Notes: generated by a model from the sequence alone, not told the origin. A stretch of 64,000 nucleotides of DNA from Phascolarctos cinereus (GCF_002099425.1 NW_018344251.1:100001-164000), one strand, 5' to 3'. Positions 31,700 through 41,407 are shown, numbered from the stretch's first letter. Numbers and translations: made by a program.

Positions 31700-31990
31700 A
31701 TTGTTGTGGTTCATCCTTCATTTCTTTTTTTTCCCTTTTTTTTTTCATCCTTCATTTTCGAAGGGTGATGTCTTAGCTTTCATGTCCCCAGGCAATCTGG
31801 ATCTGGTCCCTGAGAGAGATGTGCTTCCTCCACACACATATTTTGTGTGCACTTCTCTCTCAAAGACCAGGCCCAGACTGGCTGGATACAAGGAAGTGGG
31901 AGGGCAGGACCAGGAAACAAATGGCAGGCCAGTTAAGCTGGAACACAAGAAGGTGTGGAGTACAGTATCAGTGTGAAATGCATTGTGTCA
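31700..31990 (+). mobile_element. Unclassified interspersed repeat X, internally deleted
   Basis: 'catccttcatttc' appears twice (31711 and 31746, separated by T-rich DNA). It is followed by 'gaagggtgatgtctta' and 'ctctctcaaagaccaggcccagactggctgg'. The start matches the copy at 18421, with the segment between 'gaaggg' and 'tgatgtct' missing. Open frames of 67-91 codons fall inside it. Confidence 0.55.
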
Positions 31991-32087
31991 AGCTGGAGAA
32001 TTCCTCACTAGTGCCTGAAATTGGAGAGGAGACAGAAAGTTGGATCAGAGTATGATGTTTTTATATTTCACCATGCATATGAAAATA

Positions 32088-32200
32088 GTAGCACATTTAT
32101 GTGGCACTTGAGAAGTGACAAAGTACTTTACATATATTATATGACTTGAGCCTAACCAAAATTCAGTGAGATAGGTTGCACCCCCCCCATTTACTATACC
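32088..32200 (-). mobile_element. CORE-SINE fragment
   Basis: 'acatttatgtggcacttgagaagtgacaaagtactttacatatattat' and 'attcagtgagataggttg' fit an antisense CORE-SINE tail. It ends in a C-rich run. Confidence 0.65.
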
Positions 32201-32239
32201 CACTCACTCCACCCCCCTCCTCCCTTCAGTGACTTAGAA

Positions 32240-32487
32240 ATCCTAGTTTCCTTTAAGGTTTAGCTCAAGGGCCACCAGCTACATGAAGCCTTACCTGATA
32301 TTCCTAATTGCTAGCGGTCTGCTCCAGAAATGTATTTATCTTGTGCATCCATACATATGTACATGTTGTCTCCTCCAATAGAATGTAAGCTCCTTGAAGC
32401 AGAGACAATTTCATTTCATCTTTATATCCCTAGAAACTAGTGTACTGGCCTACACATAGTAGGTGCTTAATAAACACTTGTTTATTG
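32240..32487 (+). mobile_element. L2 LINE 3' end
   Basis: 'gaagccttacctgatattcctaattgctag', 'caatagaatgtaagctccttgaagcagagac', 'ctacacatagtaggtgcttaataaacacttg'. Sense orientation and well kept. Confidence 0.85.
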
Positions 32488-32489
32488 AT

Positions 32490-32637
32490 TTTTTTTAAGG
32501 CAATTGGGGTTAAGTGACTTGCCCAGGGTCACACAGCTAGTAAGTGTCAAGTGTTTGGTCTGAGGCTGTATTTGAACTCAGGTCCTCCTGACTTCAGGGC
32601 CAGTGCTCTATCCACTGTGCCACCTAGCTGCCCCAAA
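32490..32637 (-). mobile_element. Short tRNA-type SINE (WSINE1-like)
   Basis: Poly-T then 'aaggcaattggggttaagtgac' to 'ctatccactgtgccacctagctgcccc'. It sits immediately after the L2 terminus. Confidence 0.93.
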
Positions 32638-32644
32638 ACACGAA

Positions 32645-33045
32645 GTGACTGATTTATTTTCTAGATGAGGATACTGAGGCTTAGGAGAGTTAATTAATAA
32701 ATGGGACAGCTAAATGTTGAAGTGGTTAGAGTGCTAGGCCTGAAGTGAGGAAGACTCATCTTCCTGAGTTCAAATCTGGCCTCAGATACTTACTAGCTAT
32801 GTGTCCCTGGGCAAGTCACCTAACCCTGTTTGCCTCAGTTTCCTCATCTGTAAAATGAGCGGAAGAAGAAAATGGCAAATCACTATAGTGTCTTTGCCAA
32901 GAAAACTCCAAATGGGGTCACAAAGAGTAAGAAATGACTGAAAACAATTCAACAACAAATTAATAAATGTCACAGCCATAACTCAAAATCGGTTTTTCTA
33001 AAGTTAAGTCCAGTGCACTCTGACTAAGTCATGCTGCCTGCCTTG
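32645..33045 (-). mobile_element. MIR-like SINE split by a younger SINE
   Basis: Left part 'tctagatgaggatactgaggcttaggagagttaatta'; right part (from 32970) 'tcacagccataactcaaaatcgg...ccagtgcactctgactaagtcatgctgcc'. The split is filled by the SINE at 32704-32957. Confidence 0.75.
32704..32957 (+). mobile_element. SINE with BovB/RTE-type tail
   Basis: 'gggacagctaaatgttgaagtgg', 'gaagactcatcttcctgagttc', linker, 'cacaaagagtaagaaatgactg', 'caacaac'. Target-site duplication aattaataaatg at 32692-32703 and 32958-32969. Confidence 0.93.
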
Positions 33046-33049
33046 CTCA

Positions 33050-33530
33050 CTCCAGAATCACCCCCCTTTTTCCACTCTTCTTTTTTTTCTCTCCTTTATC
33101 CTTACCAAAACCCAGTGAGTGAATGGGAGGGATGTGGCTGAGGCTCAGAGTAGGGAGACCCAGAAAATATTCCATTTCTCCTTTTTTGGCCACCTCAAGC
33201 TCTGGCTGTCCTCATCTTATAGGCTGAGCTGTGTGAATGGAAGGAGACTGACTGCCAAGTTGAGAGAGGCAAGCCCCTCCTTCATTCAAAAAATGTGTCC
33301 TTAGTGCAGCAAGATGTGACTGCTTAGAAACCAAAGCCTGGCCACATTACAGCCATGCAGAGCAGGATGCCTCCCAGACAACAAAGGAGGAAAGAAAATA
33401 ATCTAGAATGAGAAAAACTTAGTCTTCAAAAAAGTAAGCATTTTGATGAATTTTGACAGCAAACTGGCTGTGGACATTCATTGACCCTACATTGCTAGGG
33501 GTAGGAAGGGCTCCTAAAACTTCCAGTTCA
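33050..33530. other. No recognised gene or repeat
   Basis: Nothing supported. Confidence 0.4.
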
Positions 33531-33534
33531 CATT

Positions 33535-33905
33535 GTTCGATGACTAAGTTTGATAGACTTAGCTCTTCTTAGCAATGCAAGGATCTAAGACAACTCCAAA
33601 AGACTCATGATGGAAAATGCTGTCCTCATCCAGAGAAAGAACTATGGAGTCTGAATGCAGATCAAAGCATATTATTTGCTTTCTGTCTTTTTTTTGTTTC
33701 TTCTTTCTCATGGTTTCTCCCATCGGTTCTAATTCTTCCTTACACAACATGACTAATGTGAAAATAGGTTTAATATCAATGCTATATCAAATTACACACC
33801 ATGTTGGGGCGGAGAGAGGGGAGAGATGGGGAAAAATGTGGAACTCAAAATCTTATGGAAGTGAATGTTGAAAACTAAAAATAAATGAATAAACAAACAA
33901 ATAAA
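33535..33905 (+). mobile_element. L1 LINE 3' end, 5'-truncated
   Basis: 'aactccaaaagactcatgatggaaaatgctgtcctcatccagagaaagaac' (ORF2 end), T-rich 3'UTR, 'catgactaatgtgaaaataggtttaa', 'atgtggaactcaaaatcttatgg' and 'gttgaaaactaaaaataaatgaataaa' tail. The terminal phrase is shared with both half-L1 copies. Confidence 0.88.
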
Positions 33906-34094
33906 TAAACTTCTAGTTCAAAATAAAAGTTTTGAAAGCTGTCACAAGTATATGGGTTCTTTGGGAATCTTAATACCAGTTGGCTGGTGCAGGCACTTTG
34001 GGAGATAAATTACTTTTTGGGCCAGCAGGCTTTTTGAAACTATTTTATTGAGATACTTTTCAAGGAGAATTTAAAAACATATTTAGGATATGTT

Positions 34095-34285
34095 GGTTAG
34101 TAATAGTAATTTACATTTACACAGTACTTTAAAAAGGGATTTCCTTAAAATAAACCTATTAGGTAGATTATTAGAACAATAATAACAGATAATATTTATA
34201 TAATGCCTTACACTTTTTTCTTCATAATAGCCCAACAAAGTAGCTGGCATAAATTTTATTATTACTATCATCATAATTTTACATT
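34095..34285 (-). mobile_element. CORE-SINE tail, diverged
   Basis: 'taatttacatttacacagtactttaaaaagg' and a second similar block 'ataatatttatataatgccttacac' suggest one or two antisense CORE-SINE tails. Confidence 0.55.
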
Positions 34286-34374
34286 GCTCTTGCCTCTGGG
34301 AATCAAAACAATGTTCTTTGCTATGAGCCAAGGTGTGACAATGGGCTGCTGCTGACCGTTCCTTTGATGTCCCA

Positions 34375-34545
34375 GACTAAAGTTTTCTCACCTCTTCTCT
34401 GCTGCCTAGGATTGTCCTCTCCTTCAGCCCCATTAGAACGTTAACTCTTTGACAGCCATGACTGTCTCACTTTCCTATGGGTATCCCCAGGGCGTACCAC
34501 TGTGCCGCATCAGACAGCTAATACATAGCTATCCTTGCTTCCTTC
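34375..34545 (+). mobile_element. L2 LINE 3' end
   Basis: 'ccattagaacgttaactctttgacagccatgactg' ... 'tatccccagggcgtaccactgtgccgcatcag'. Sense, diverged. Confidence 0.65.
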
Positions 34546-34608
34546 CTAATAACTGAAATTTATTAATAATTATGTGTTTTATATAATTTTATTGCTACTA
34601 TATGCTAT

Positions 34609-34708
34609 TTTTGTTTAGAGCCATTTTTTTTACAGGTATTTGGAGGGGTTTGGCGGAGAGCTCAAGCAAGTCACTACTTTTACTCTGCCATCTTGGCTCC
34701 ACCCCCCT
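34609..34708 (-). mobile_element. L1 5'-end-only insertion (~100 bp)
   Basis: The reverse complement starts 'ggggtggagccaagatggcag', runs 'cttgcttgagctctcc' and 'ggctctaaacaaaaa', and matches the first ~95 bases of the 5'UTR at 21101-21200 in order. Nothing downstream of that is present. Flanks read ctactatatgctattt (34594-34609) and ctactacatgctgtta (34709-34724), a possible target-site duplication. L1 copies normally lose the 5' end, not the 3' end, so this is unusual. Confidence 0.75.
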
Positions 34709-35094
34709 CTACTACATGCTGTTAATAATTAACTATGTTTAGATTATTACTATATTAATAATTAATCATGTTCCATGTTGCCATTATATATTAACAATCA
34801 ATAATATATCCTATTACTGCTGTTACTAATTTTTTTATTGTATTACTAATATGTGATTACTGACTACTAATGAAGATGCTTTTATTATATGACTATTATT
34901 ACTAAATAATAATACTCTATATTTTGCATCACTAATATATCATTGAAAATTAATAATGCTTTATATTATTGCATAGCACTATTATATGGTAGTGTAATTA
35001 ATACAGTTGACCTTAGGTGATTCTACAGGGTTTACATTTCAGCCACTTCCATTCTCACCATGAGAGTGTGAGTTCCTTGACAAATGGATTTGTA

Positions 35095-35215
35095 TATCCA
35101 GTTTTATTATCAGTAGTAAAATAATAATAATCATAGCACTTAACTCCCAGGTTATTGTGAGGATCAAATGAGATAATGAAGGTAAAGTGCTTTGTAAGTC
35201 TTGAATATCATTATT
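35095..35215 (+). mobile_element. CORE-SINE 3' half (inverted-repeat arm 1)
   Basis: 'catagcacttaactcccaggttattgtgaggatcaaatgagataatg...gtaaagtgctttgtaag' is the sense 3' half of an L2-tailed CORE-SINE. It lies within the left arm. Confidence 0.7.
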
Positions 35216-35287
35216 ATTAATAGAGCAGCAGTATATAATATAAGCATTATCAATTATTAGGTATACCTAGTAATAATAGATAATAAA
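35123..35287 (+). repeat. Inverted repeat, left arm
   Basis: Pairs with 35806-35970 at roughly 90% identity by eye over about 165 bases. The match covers the CORE-SINE half and continues about 65-70 bases beyond it into AT-rich flank (gcattatcaattattaggta and on). Two SINEs inserted in opposite directions would not share that flank. Confidence 0.85.
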
Positions 35288-35435
35288 TAATAATGAATAA
35301 TTACTGATTGTTTAGTAGTACTAATCAATAATGTTTAATATCATATGACATTATTAGTTATTAGTAATCCATTATCTTATTATATATTGTTACTGCTAAT
35401 TACTACTAACTATTCACTGCCATTAATGTTTTATT

Positions 35436-35711
35436 GGGCCAGGTGGTGCAGTGGATAGAATGCTGGGCCTGGGGTCAGGAAGAGTCCCCTTCCTGAGATC
35501 AAATCCAACCTTAGACACCTTCTAGTTGTGTGACCCTGGGCAAGTCACTTAATCCTGTTTGCCTCTGTTTCCTTATTTGTCAAATGAATTGGAGAAGGAA
35601 ACGGCAAACAACTCTAGTATCTTTGCAAAAAACAACAACAACAACAACAATAACAACCCAAAATGGGGTCGTGAAGAGTTGGACATGACTAAAAAATTAC
35701 TAAACAACAAA
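35436..35711 (+). mobile_element. SINE with BovB/RTE-type tail, in inverted-repeat spacer
   Basis: 'gggccaggtggtgcagtggatagaatgc', CORE, 'gaattggagaaggaaacggc', an internal (AAC)n expansion at 35630-35657, then 'tcgtgaagagttggacatgac' and 'aacaacaaaa'. Confidence 0.92.
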
Positions 35712-35714
35712 ATT

Positions 35715-35862
35715 TTTTTATTATATTGCAACTATGTAATAAATTAATGTTTTACATAATACATTGCCAAGATGTAATATTAATAATTATTCATATTTTA
35801 TTATGCATTACTACTAGGTATACCTAATAACTGATAATGCTTATATTATATATTACTGCTCT
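35715..35862. repeat. AT-rich TTA/TAA-rich tract (right part)
   Basis: Continuation of the AT-rich block between the SINE and the second CORE-SINE. It includes the inner part of the right arm. Confidence 0.65.
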
Positions 35863-35970
35863 ATTAATAATAATGATATTTCAAGGCTTACAAAGCACTT
35901 TACCTCCATTATCTCATTTGATCCTTACAATAACCTGGGAGCTACGTACTATAATTATTATTATCCCTTG
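35806..35970 (-). repeat. Inverted repeat, right arm
   Basis: Reverse-complement partner of 35123-35287: 'actaggtatacctaataactg', 'gataatgcttatattatat', 'ctgctctattaataataatg', then the CORE-SINE part. Differences are scattered single bases and one or two short gaps. Confidence 0.85.
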
Positions 35971-36100
35971 TTGATAGACAAATAACCTGAAGCTTTTTGG
36001 TAAAATCCTCATGGCTAATAAATCTCAGAGCTTAGATGAAGGAGGTTCTTCTGATTCTTAAATCCAGTGATCTTTTTTTCCCCTCTAAGCTAGGCTGCCT
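35862..36100 (-). mobile_element. CORE-SINE with L2-type tail
   Basis: 'ggcttacaaagcactttacctccattatctcatttgatcc', then 'acaaataacctgaagcttt' and 'ccagtgatctttttttcccctctaagctaggctgcctc' on the antisense strand. It is longer than its partner at 35095. Confidence 0.75.
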
Positions 36101-36104
36101 CTCC

Positions 36105-36840
36105 CAGTAGGCAAATGCTGGAAATAATCTCATTTGGAGAAGAAATGGATTGCAAAAATCCCAGCACTGACATTTTTTTCCTAAAACATTTGAAAATGAA
36201 AAAGTTGCTTGGGTAAAAGGGAGGAACTGCCCACCCAATATGGGAAAGGTGTGTCCTGTCCTCTCTGTGCTGATGATTCTTTAAGAAAGATGACCATGTA
36301 TATGGTCAAGCCCTGATGATATAAAAGTTGATCAGAATGATGATAATAATTAAGTTGCAGTTGGACATTTGGAAACCAATGGATTAAAAAATTTTCAAAG
36401 AGATTAAAAAGAGGACAAATCATATATCCCTATAATATTTGAATTTTATTGAAATTTAAAATTTAGGACTGCATTGTCCTAAAGCTAAATAGATTCACGA
36501 TAACACTGGGTTTTGAGTTTTATCACACTCCCTTCTCTCCCCTTCCCCCCCACCCCGTAAAAAAAAAAAAAACCACACCCAATAAATGAAATAGCTTCTT
36601 AGGTCCTTTCCAACTCTAGATCTCTTTCAGAGCCTAGGATAGACCTCTTTCTTTCTGCTTGGGATAAAATGAATCCAAGGAGGATTCTTTTGTTTCTAGA
36701 CCCAGGATGTCTCCTAAGATCTCTATTGCCACCTACTGTTGGCTCACTTACTTATCTCAAATCCCCAACTGGAAACGAAGGAGGGAAAACAAATTTGCTA
36801 AGAGCTTACTGAGTGCTGTGACAGTAGGCCTTGGGAGAAA
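36105..36840. other. No recognised gene or repeat
   Basis: 'gcttcttaggtcctttccaactctagatctc' near 36590 is a CR1/L3-like SINE tail, and a homopurine/A run is at 36557-36573. Nothing else. Confidence 0.4.
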
Positions 36841-36841
36841 T

Positions 36842-37700
36842 ACACATTCAATTCAACAATTAAATAAGTGTACGGAATTGTGCTAAGCACCGAATACTCA
36901 AATCCAGTTGTCATCACTCTCATGATGAGAATGGAAGTAAGTAGCTGGGGACACAAACATTGTAGGGTGACCTGAGGTCAAAAGAGAGGGCAAAAGTGCC
37001 AGGGAAACCTGAGGGCAAAGCTGTTTTTCAGATGAGGTGATTAGAAGAGACTCCATGGAGGTCACAGCTGAAATAGGTCTCTAATAAAGGGAGAAATATT
37101 GAGGGGAATCTATTTCAGGATTGTTGTTGTTTTTCAGGTGCTCCTGCCACTTCGTGACCCCATGGATCATAGCACACCAATACTGTCGATGGGGTTTTCT
37201 TGGCAGTAGAGTGGTTTGCCATTTCCTTCTCTAGTGGATTAAGGCAAACAGGTTGAATGACTTGCCCAGGGTCACACAGCTACTAAGTGTCTGAGGCCAT
37301 ATTTGAACTCAGAACTTTCTGACTCAAGGCTCAGTGCTCTATCCACTGAGTCACTTCACTGCCTCCATGTCAGGATTAGGGAATTTTCAATAAAAGACTG
37401 AAGGCAGAAATGGGAGAAGGCAAGATGAGAATTGAGCATAGTGGTCCAAATCCTCTGGAGTGCTGAGTAATAGAAAGGGAGTAGTGTGAGAAACAGCTGG
37501 AAAGATAGTTTGAAGGTTGATTGGGAAAATGATGGGTAGTTTATGTGGTAGTTTATGTGAGTGTTGAATCATAAAATTGTGGAGCAAGGAGAAACAGAAT
37601 GAAAATCTTAAATGTAAATCTCTTCCAGTGATACTTCAAAGGTTTTTGAAGAGAGGAGTAACATGATTACAGCCAGTGCATTAGGAATAGAATATCTGAA
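36842..37700 (-). mobile_element. L2 LINE 3' region split by a SINE
   Basis: 'attcaattcaacaattaaataagtgtacggaattgtgctaagcacc' start, 'ttcagatgaggtgattagaagagactccatggaggtcacagc', then after the SINE 'gaagagaggagtaacatgattacagccagtgc'. Antisense L2, diverged. Confidence 0.65.
37123..37369 (-). mobile_element. SINE with longer BovB-type tail
   Basis: Antisense. The tail reads 'cttcgtgaccccatggatcatagcacaccaatac' before 'ggggttttcttggcag', about 30 bases longer than usual; in sense this is a BovB-like 'gtgctatgatccatggggtc'. Head 'tatccactgagtcacttcactgcc'. Target-site duplication tcaggatt at 37115-37122 and 37370-37377. Confidence 0.88.
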
Positions 37701-37926
37701 GTAAATTGTGGCAGGTGATTTGATCATCCCCTACCTGGTTGAGTGTTTTTGAGCAAGTTCAACTAGCCAGAATTTGGAAGAGTATTTACTGGACTGTTGC
37801 AGTCAGGTTACTCTGATATGGCATTCCAATCATGGTCCTGCTTATAAAGATCCTTAAAAGGGGGGAACCGGAAGGACTGGAAAGAAGCCCTACAAGCCAC
37901 CTATTAATTTTTGACTATTCTATTGG

Positions 37927-38052
37927 CCTCAGTTTCCTCATCTGTCAAATGAGCTAGAGAAGGAAATGGCAAACCATTTCAGTATCCTTGCCAAGAAAAC
38001 CCCAAACAGGGTCACAAAGCATCAGACATGGCTGAAACAACCGAGCAACAAC
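37927..38052 (+). mobile_element. SINE with BovB/RTE-type tail, 5'-truncated
   Basis: Only the 3' half: 'cctcagtttcctcatctgtc', linker, 'aaacagggtcacaaagcatcagacatgg', 'cgagcaacaac'. Confidence 0.88.
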
Positions 38053-38224
38053 TTGCCTTACAGTCGTTTGCCAATTATCTGTCCTAACTGGGATCAAGGA
38101 AAGAATGACTAATTGAAATCCACAGGTGGTCACCGAAGCTGATTTTCAGTTAACTTTTTAGCCACCAAACCTTTCACTAGCTACTAATAGGCAGTAATTG
38201 GGCTAAATTTAGTCTTACCTCCTT

Positions 38225-38290
38225 TTTCTCCACCTAGCACAAAGTATTATTCATAAAAAGCACTTAAGGAATGTTTGTTGAATGAATGAA
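38225..38290 (+). mobile_element. L2-type 3' terminus
   Basis: 'cacctagcacaaagtattattcataaaaagcacttaaggaatgtttgttgaatgaatgaatg'. Confidence 0.7.
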
Positions 38291-38424
38291 TGATTCAATC
38301 TATACTCTTTCTGGCAGCTACAAGAAGCCTCCAGATAGTATTCCCAAATATCAACAGGTAAATAAGTTAAATTCTAAGCTTGGATAATCCACACAGTAAT
38401 TAATCAACCTCTATCCTTACCCTC

Positions 38425-38578
38425 ATTTAACCTCTGTTTGCCTAATCCACTGGATAAGGAAATGGCAAACCATTCCAGTATCTTTGCCAAGAAAACCTCT
38501 TGTAATGGGGTTTTGTATTGATGTGCTATGGTCCATGGAGCTTAAAGAGTCTGACACAACTAAACAACAACAACAACA
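38425..38578 (+). mobile_element. SINE with longer BovB-type tail, 5'-truncated
   Basis: 'taaggaaatggcaaaccattccagtatctttgccaag' then the extra block 'gtattgatgtgctatggtccatgg' before 'aaagagtctgacacaac' and (AAC)n. Same tail extension as the copy at 37123-37369. Confidence 0.85.
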
Positions 38579-38799
38579 TCCCTATCATAGGAAATGTGTT
38601 GCCAGTCTTGCAAAACTGACCTTTTGACTCTCTGATGCAGTTGAAAGCCTAAACTTTAAATGACCACTAGCTACCAAGCTGCCAAGTGGACTGCCTATGA
38701 CTTGCATTCAAACCACAAGCTGACCAGAGTATCTGTTACTGTCATGATTACAGTGTCAATCATGGTATTTTACTAAGGAATTTTTACAGCTATAATTTG

Positions 38800-38938
38800 T
38801 GAGTGGCAGTTGGGAATGAAGGATATGGAACCAGCCTTGAAGTCAGAAAAATCTGGGTTCAAGTTCTGTCTATGAAACTTACTATCTATATGACCATGGG
38901 CAGATCACTTAGCCTCTCAGTGACCCAGTGACTCAAAA
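38800..38938 (+). mobile_element. CORE-SINE, 3' part lost
   Basis: 'ggcagttgggaatgaaggatatgg' head, 'ctgggttcaagttctg', 'ctatatgaccatgggcagatcacttagcctctcag'. Confidence 0.75.
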
Positions 38939-38959
38939 ACCATGATTATAACTGAAGTG

Positions 38960-39096
38960 AGAAGCATTATGGTGTAGTGGATATGGGACTGGACCAGTAC
39001 TCAAAAAGTCCAGGGTTTGAATTCTGCCTCAGACACTTACTAGCTCTGTGACCTTGGGCAACTCACTTAACTGCTTCTTGCCTCAGTTTCCTCATC
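38960..39096 (+). mobile_element. tRNA-headed CORE-SINE, cut by L1
   Basis: 'gaagcattatggtgtagtggatatggg', 'gtttgaattctgcctcagac', 'ctctgtgaccttgggcaactcac', 'cctcagtttcctca'. The antisense L1 is inserted here. Confidence 0.8.
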
Positions 39097-39864
39097 CATT
39101 TTTTTGGGGGGTTATTTTTTAATTATATTTTATTTTTTCCCAATTTTATATCAAGACAATTTTTAGCATTCATTTTTACAAGATTTTGAGTTCCACATTT
39201 TTTCCCTCCCTTCCCCTCTTCCAAAAATGATAGGCAATTTGATATAGGTTATATATGTGAAATTATGTAAAATATATTTCCATATTAGTCACAGTTGTGA
39301 GAGAAGAAACATTAAAAAAAAATAAAGTGAAGCAAGTAAAAACAGTATGCTTCAATCTGTGTTCAGAGTCCATCAGTTCTTTATCTAGAAATGGATAGCA
39401 TTTTCCATCATGAATCCTTTGGACTTGTCTTGGATCACTGCATTACTCTGAAAAGCTAAGTCATTCCTAGTTGATCATCAGATTACTAATGTTGTTGTAT
39501 GTTACTGATACTGTGTATAATGTTTTCCTGGTTCTGCTCATATCACTTTATATCAATTCATACAAGTCTTTCCAGGTTTTTCTAAAATCTGCCAACTTAT
39601 CATTGCTTATGGAACAATGCATTCCATTACATTCATATACTGCAGCTTGTTCAGCTATTCCCCAATTGACGGGCATCCCCTCAATTTCCAATATTTTGCC
39701 ACCACGAAAAGGGCTGCTATAAATATTTTTGCACATGTAGGTCCTTTTACATTTTTTATGATCTCTTTGGGATACAGACCTAGCAATGGTATTGCTGGAT
39801 CAAAGGGTATGAACAGTTTTATAGCCCTTTGGGCATAGTTCCAAACTGCTCTCCAGAATGGTTG
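39095..39864 (-). mobile_element. L1 LINE 3' end, 5'-truncated, antisense
   Basis: T-rich start (L1 tail in antisense), 'tttttagcattcatttttacaagattttgagttcc', 'gtgttcagagtccatcagttc', 'ccatcatgaatcctttgg', 'cattccattacattcatatac', 'ggataca...ttgctggatcaaagggtatg', 'ccagaatggttg'. This is 3'UTR plus the ORF2 C-terminal part, about 770 bases. A 10-base target-site duplication agtttcctca lies at 39085-39094 and 39865-39874, inside a SINE. Open frames at 39471-39838 are not in a meaningful L1 frame. Confidence 0.9.
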
Positions 39865-39879
39865 AGTTTCCTCAGCTAT

Positions 39880-40265
39880 TAAAGAAGAGAGTGGGAGCTT
39901 TCTGCCTCTAAATCTTTGATGCTAAGTCAGAGGTCAGGCTTATCCCTCCCTCCCCTGTCCAAAAAACAAAGTCTGACTGGCCTAGAATATCACTGGAAGA
40001 GATTTGAATTTCAGACTTCCCATTCTGACCCTCCCAGCTCCACAATTTTATGATGCCACAATCAGTACCCTGACGATAAGAAAAAAGCCAGAGATTCAGA
40101 GATGCAGTTTAAGTATTGAGGATTGTGCAGGCCTGGCAAAGAGAGGAAGAGTCTAACAGTTTCTTGAAGAGCTATTTACATATTCTTCTCTTCCACTGTA
40201 GCTGCCAAAGCCAGTAAAATACATGGCATGTCATCAAATACAAAGACTCACCAAAGCAGTAACTT
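39880..40265. other. No recognised gene or repeat
   Basis: Nothing supported. Confidence 0.4.
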
Positions 40266-40269
40266 GAAG

Positions 40270-40432
40270 CCTGGTGTGGTGGGGACAGAAGCAGAAGACT
40301 TAGTTTCTAGCCTTTGCTCTGTCACTCCCTAGACCAAGTTGTGCAACCTCTCTGAGCCTAAGTTTTCTCATATGTAAAATAAAGTCACCTCCAAGTTCCC
40401 TTCCAGCTCGAAAATGCTATCATTCTTAAGTT
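40270..40432 (+). mobile_element. MIR-like SINE with CR1/L3-like end
   Basis: 'tctgtcactccctagacc', 'gcaacctctctgagcctaagttttctcatatgtaaaata', closing 'cccttccagctcgaaaatgctatcattc'. Confidence 0.75.
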
Positions 40433-40495
40433 CTTCAAAATTCTTCTGGGCAGGAGGGTGAGTATAATTACACATTTTTTTAAAAATCTGTTTTA

Positions 40496-40545
40496 CCCTG
40501 GACAAGTCATGTAACCCCAATTGCCAAAAGAAAAAAAAAAGGAAT
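40496..40545 (+). mobile_element. Very short 5'-truncated SINE (WSINE1-like)
   Basis: Only 'ccctggacaagtcatgtaac' through 'ccaattgcc' and an A-tail, about 50 bases. Flanks taaaaatctgtttta (40481-40495) and taaaaaatctgtttta (40546-40561) form the target-site duplication. Confidence 0.88.
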
Positions 40546-40564
40546 TAAAAAATCTGTTTTAAAG

Positions 40565-41405
40565 CTACAACTGTTTCAACTCAATTATAGAATCCTATGG
40601 GGCCAGGAGGGTGCTCCAAAGGTCATTTAGGCCACCCATCAGGTTCAGTGATTAAATCCTCCTAGAGAAAATAATGTTTTCATTAAAGGTTTTTGGAAAA
40701 AGGATTTTCCTATTTTAAAAATATCACCAGAATGTAAAAAAAAGAAAGCAGAAGGGGTATCAGATAAGCTGGACAAGATTGGAACTACCACCATTAAATG
40801 TGAATTATAACAAAACAAACAAGGGAAATATAAACGAACTATACATAACAGAAGCTCACACTTTTATATATAATGCCTTTGTATGTTAACATTTTCCTGT
40901 TTATTGAGTTCATGATAGAAGACAAAAAAAATTGTAATTGCCCAACTGCTATAAAGAAAGCAAACAGTCCTGTCTCTATAGCATTTACTACACTGTCAAA
41001 TGTGAACAGAGAAAGAACATAAGAAAACCAGTCCCTTGTTCCCTCCGTAGCCTTCCCCCCTTTTCTTCAGCTGTTCTCATACCACCACCCCCTTCTTGGG
41101 TGTCTTAATTATCTCCAACTGTAGGCCATGGTTTCATCCTACCGTCTAAATTCACTTCTGTAATGGTCCGACCCGGCCCTATAGCCACGCAGAATGAGTA
41201 TGGACAAAACTGGTCTTAGGCATGGATAGGCAGAGCAGGAGGTCACTTCTGTGATGTAATTTGAGGGGCACTTCATGGCCCTCTCTGCTCCCAAATACCC
41301 CCCCCCAAATTTGCTATACTATTTAAAAATCCAAAGTTGAAGATTTATTTCTTTGGGTTAAAGCAGTGACTTCTTTTAAAATACAAATTGAGCAGGGAGT
41401 AAGAG
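40565..41405. other. No recognised gene or repeat
   Basis: AT-rich then mixed. Nothing supported. Confidence 0.4.
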
Positions 41406-41407
41406 GT

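Larger units (their letters stand above)
34550..35430. repeat. AT-rich TTA/TAA-rich tract (left part)
   Basis: Long stretch dominated by attatta/taataat words and degenerate partial repeats (gccattatatatta, gccattaatgttttat). It continues right of the SINE to about 35860. It hosts the L1 5'-end insertion and the inverted-repeat left arm. Confidence 0.7.
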
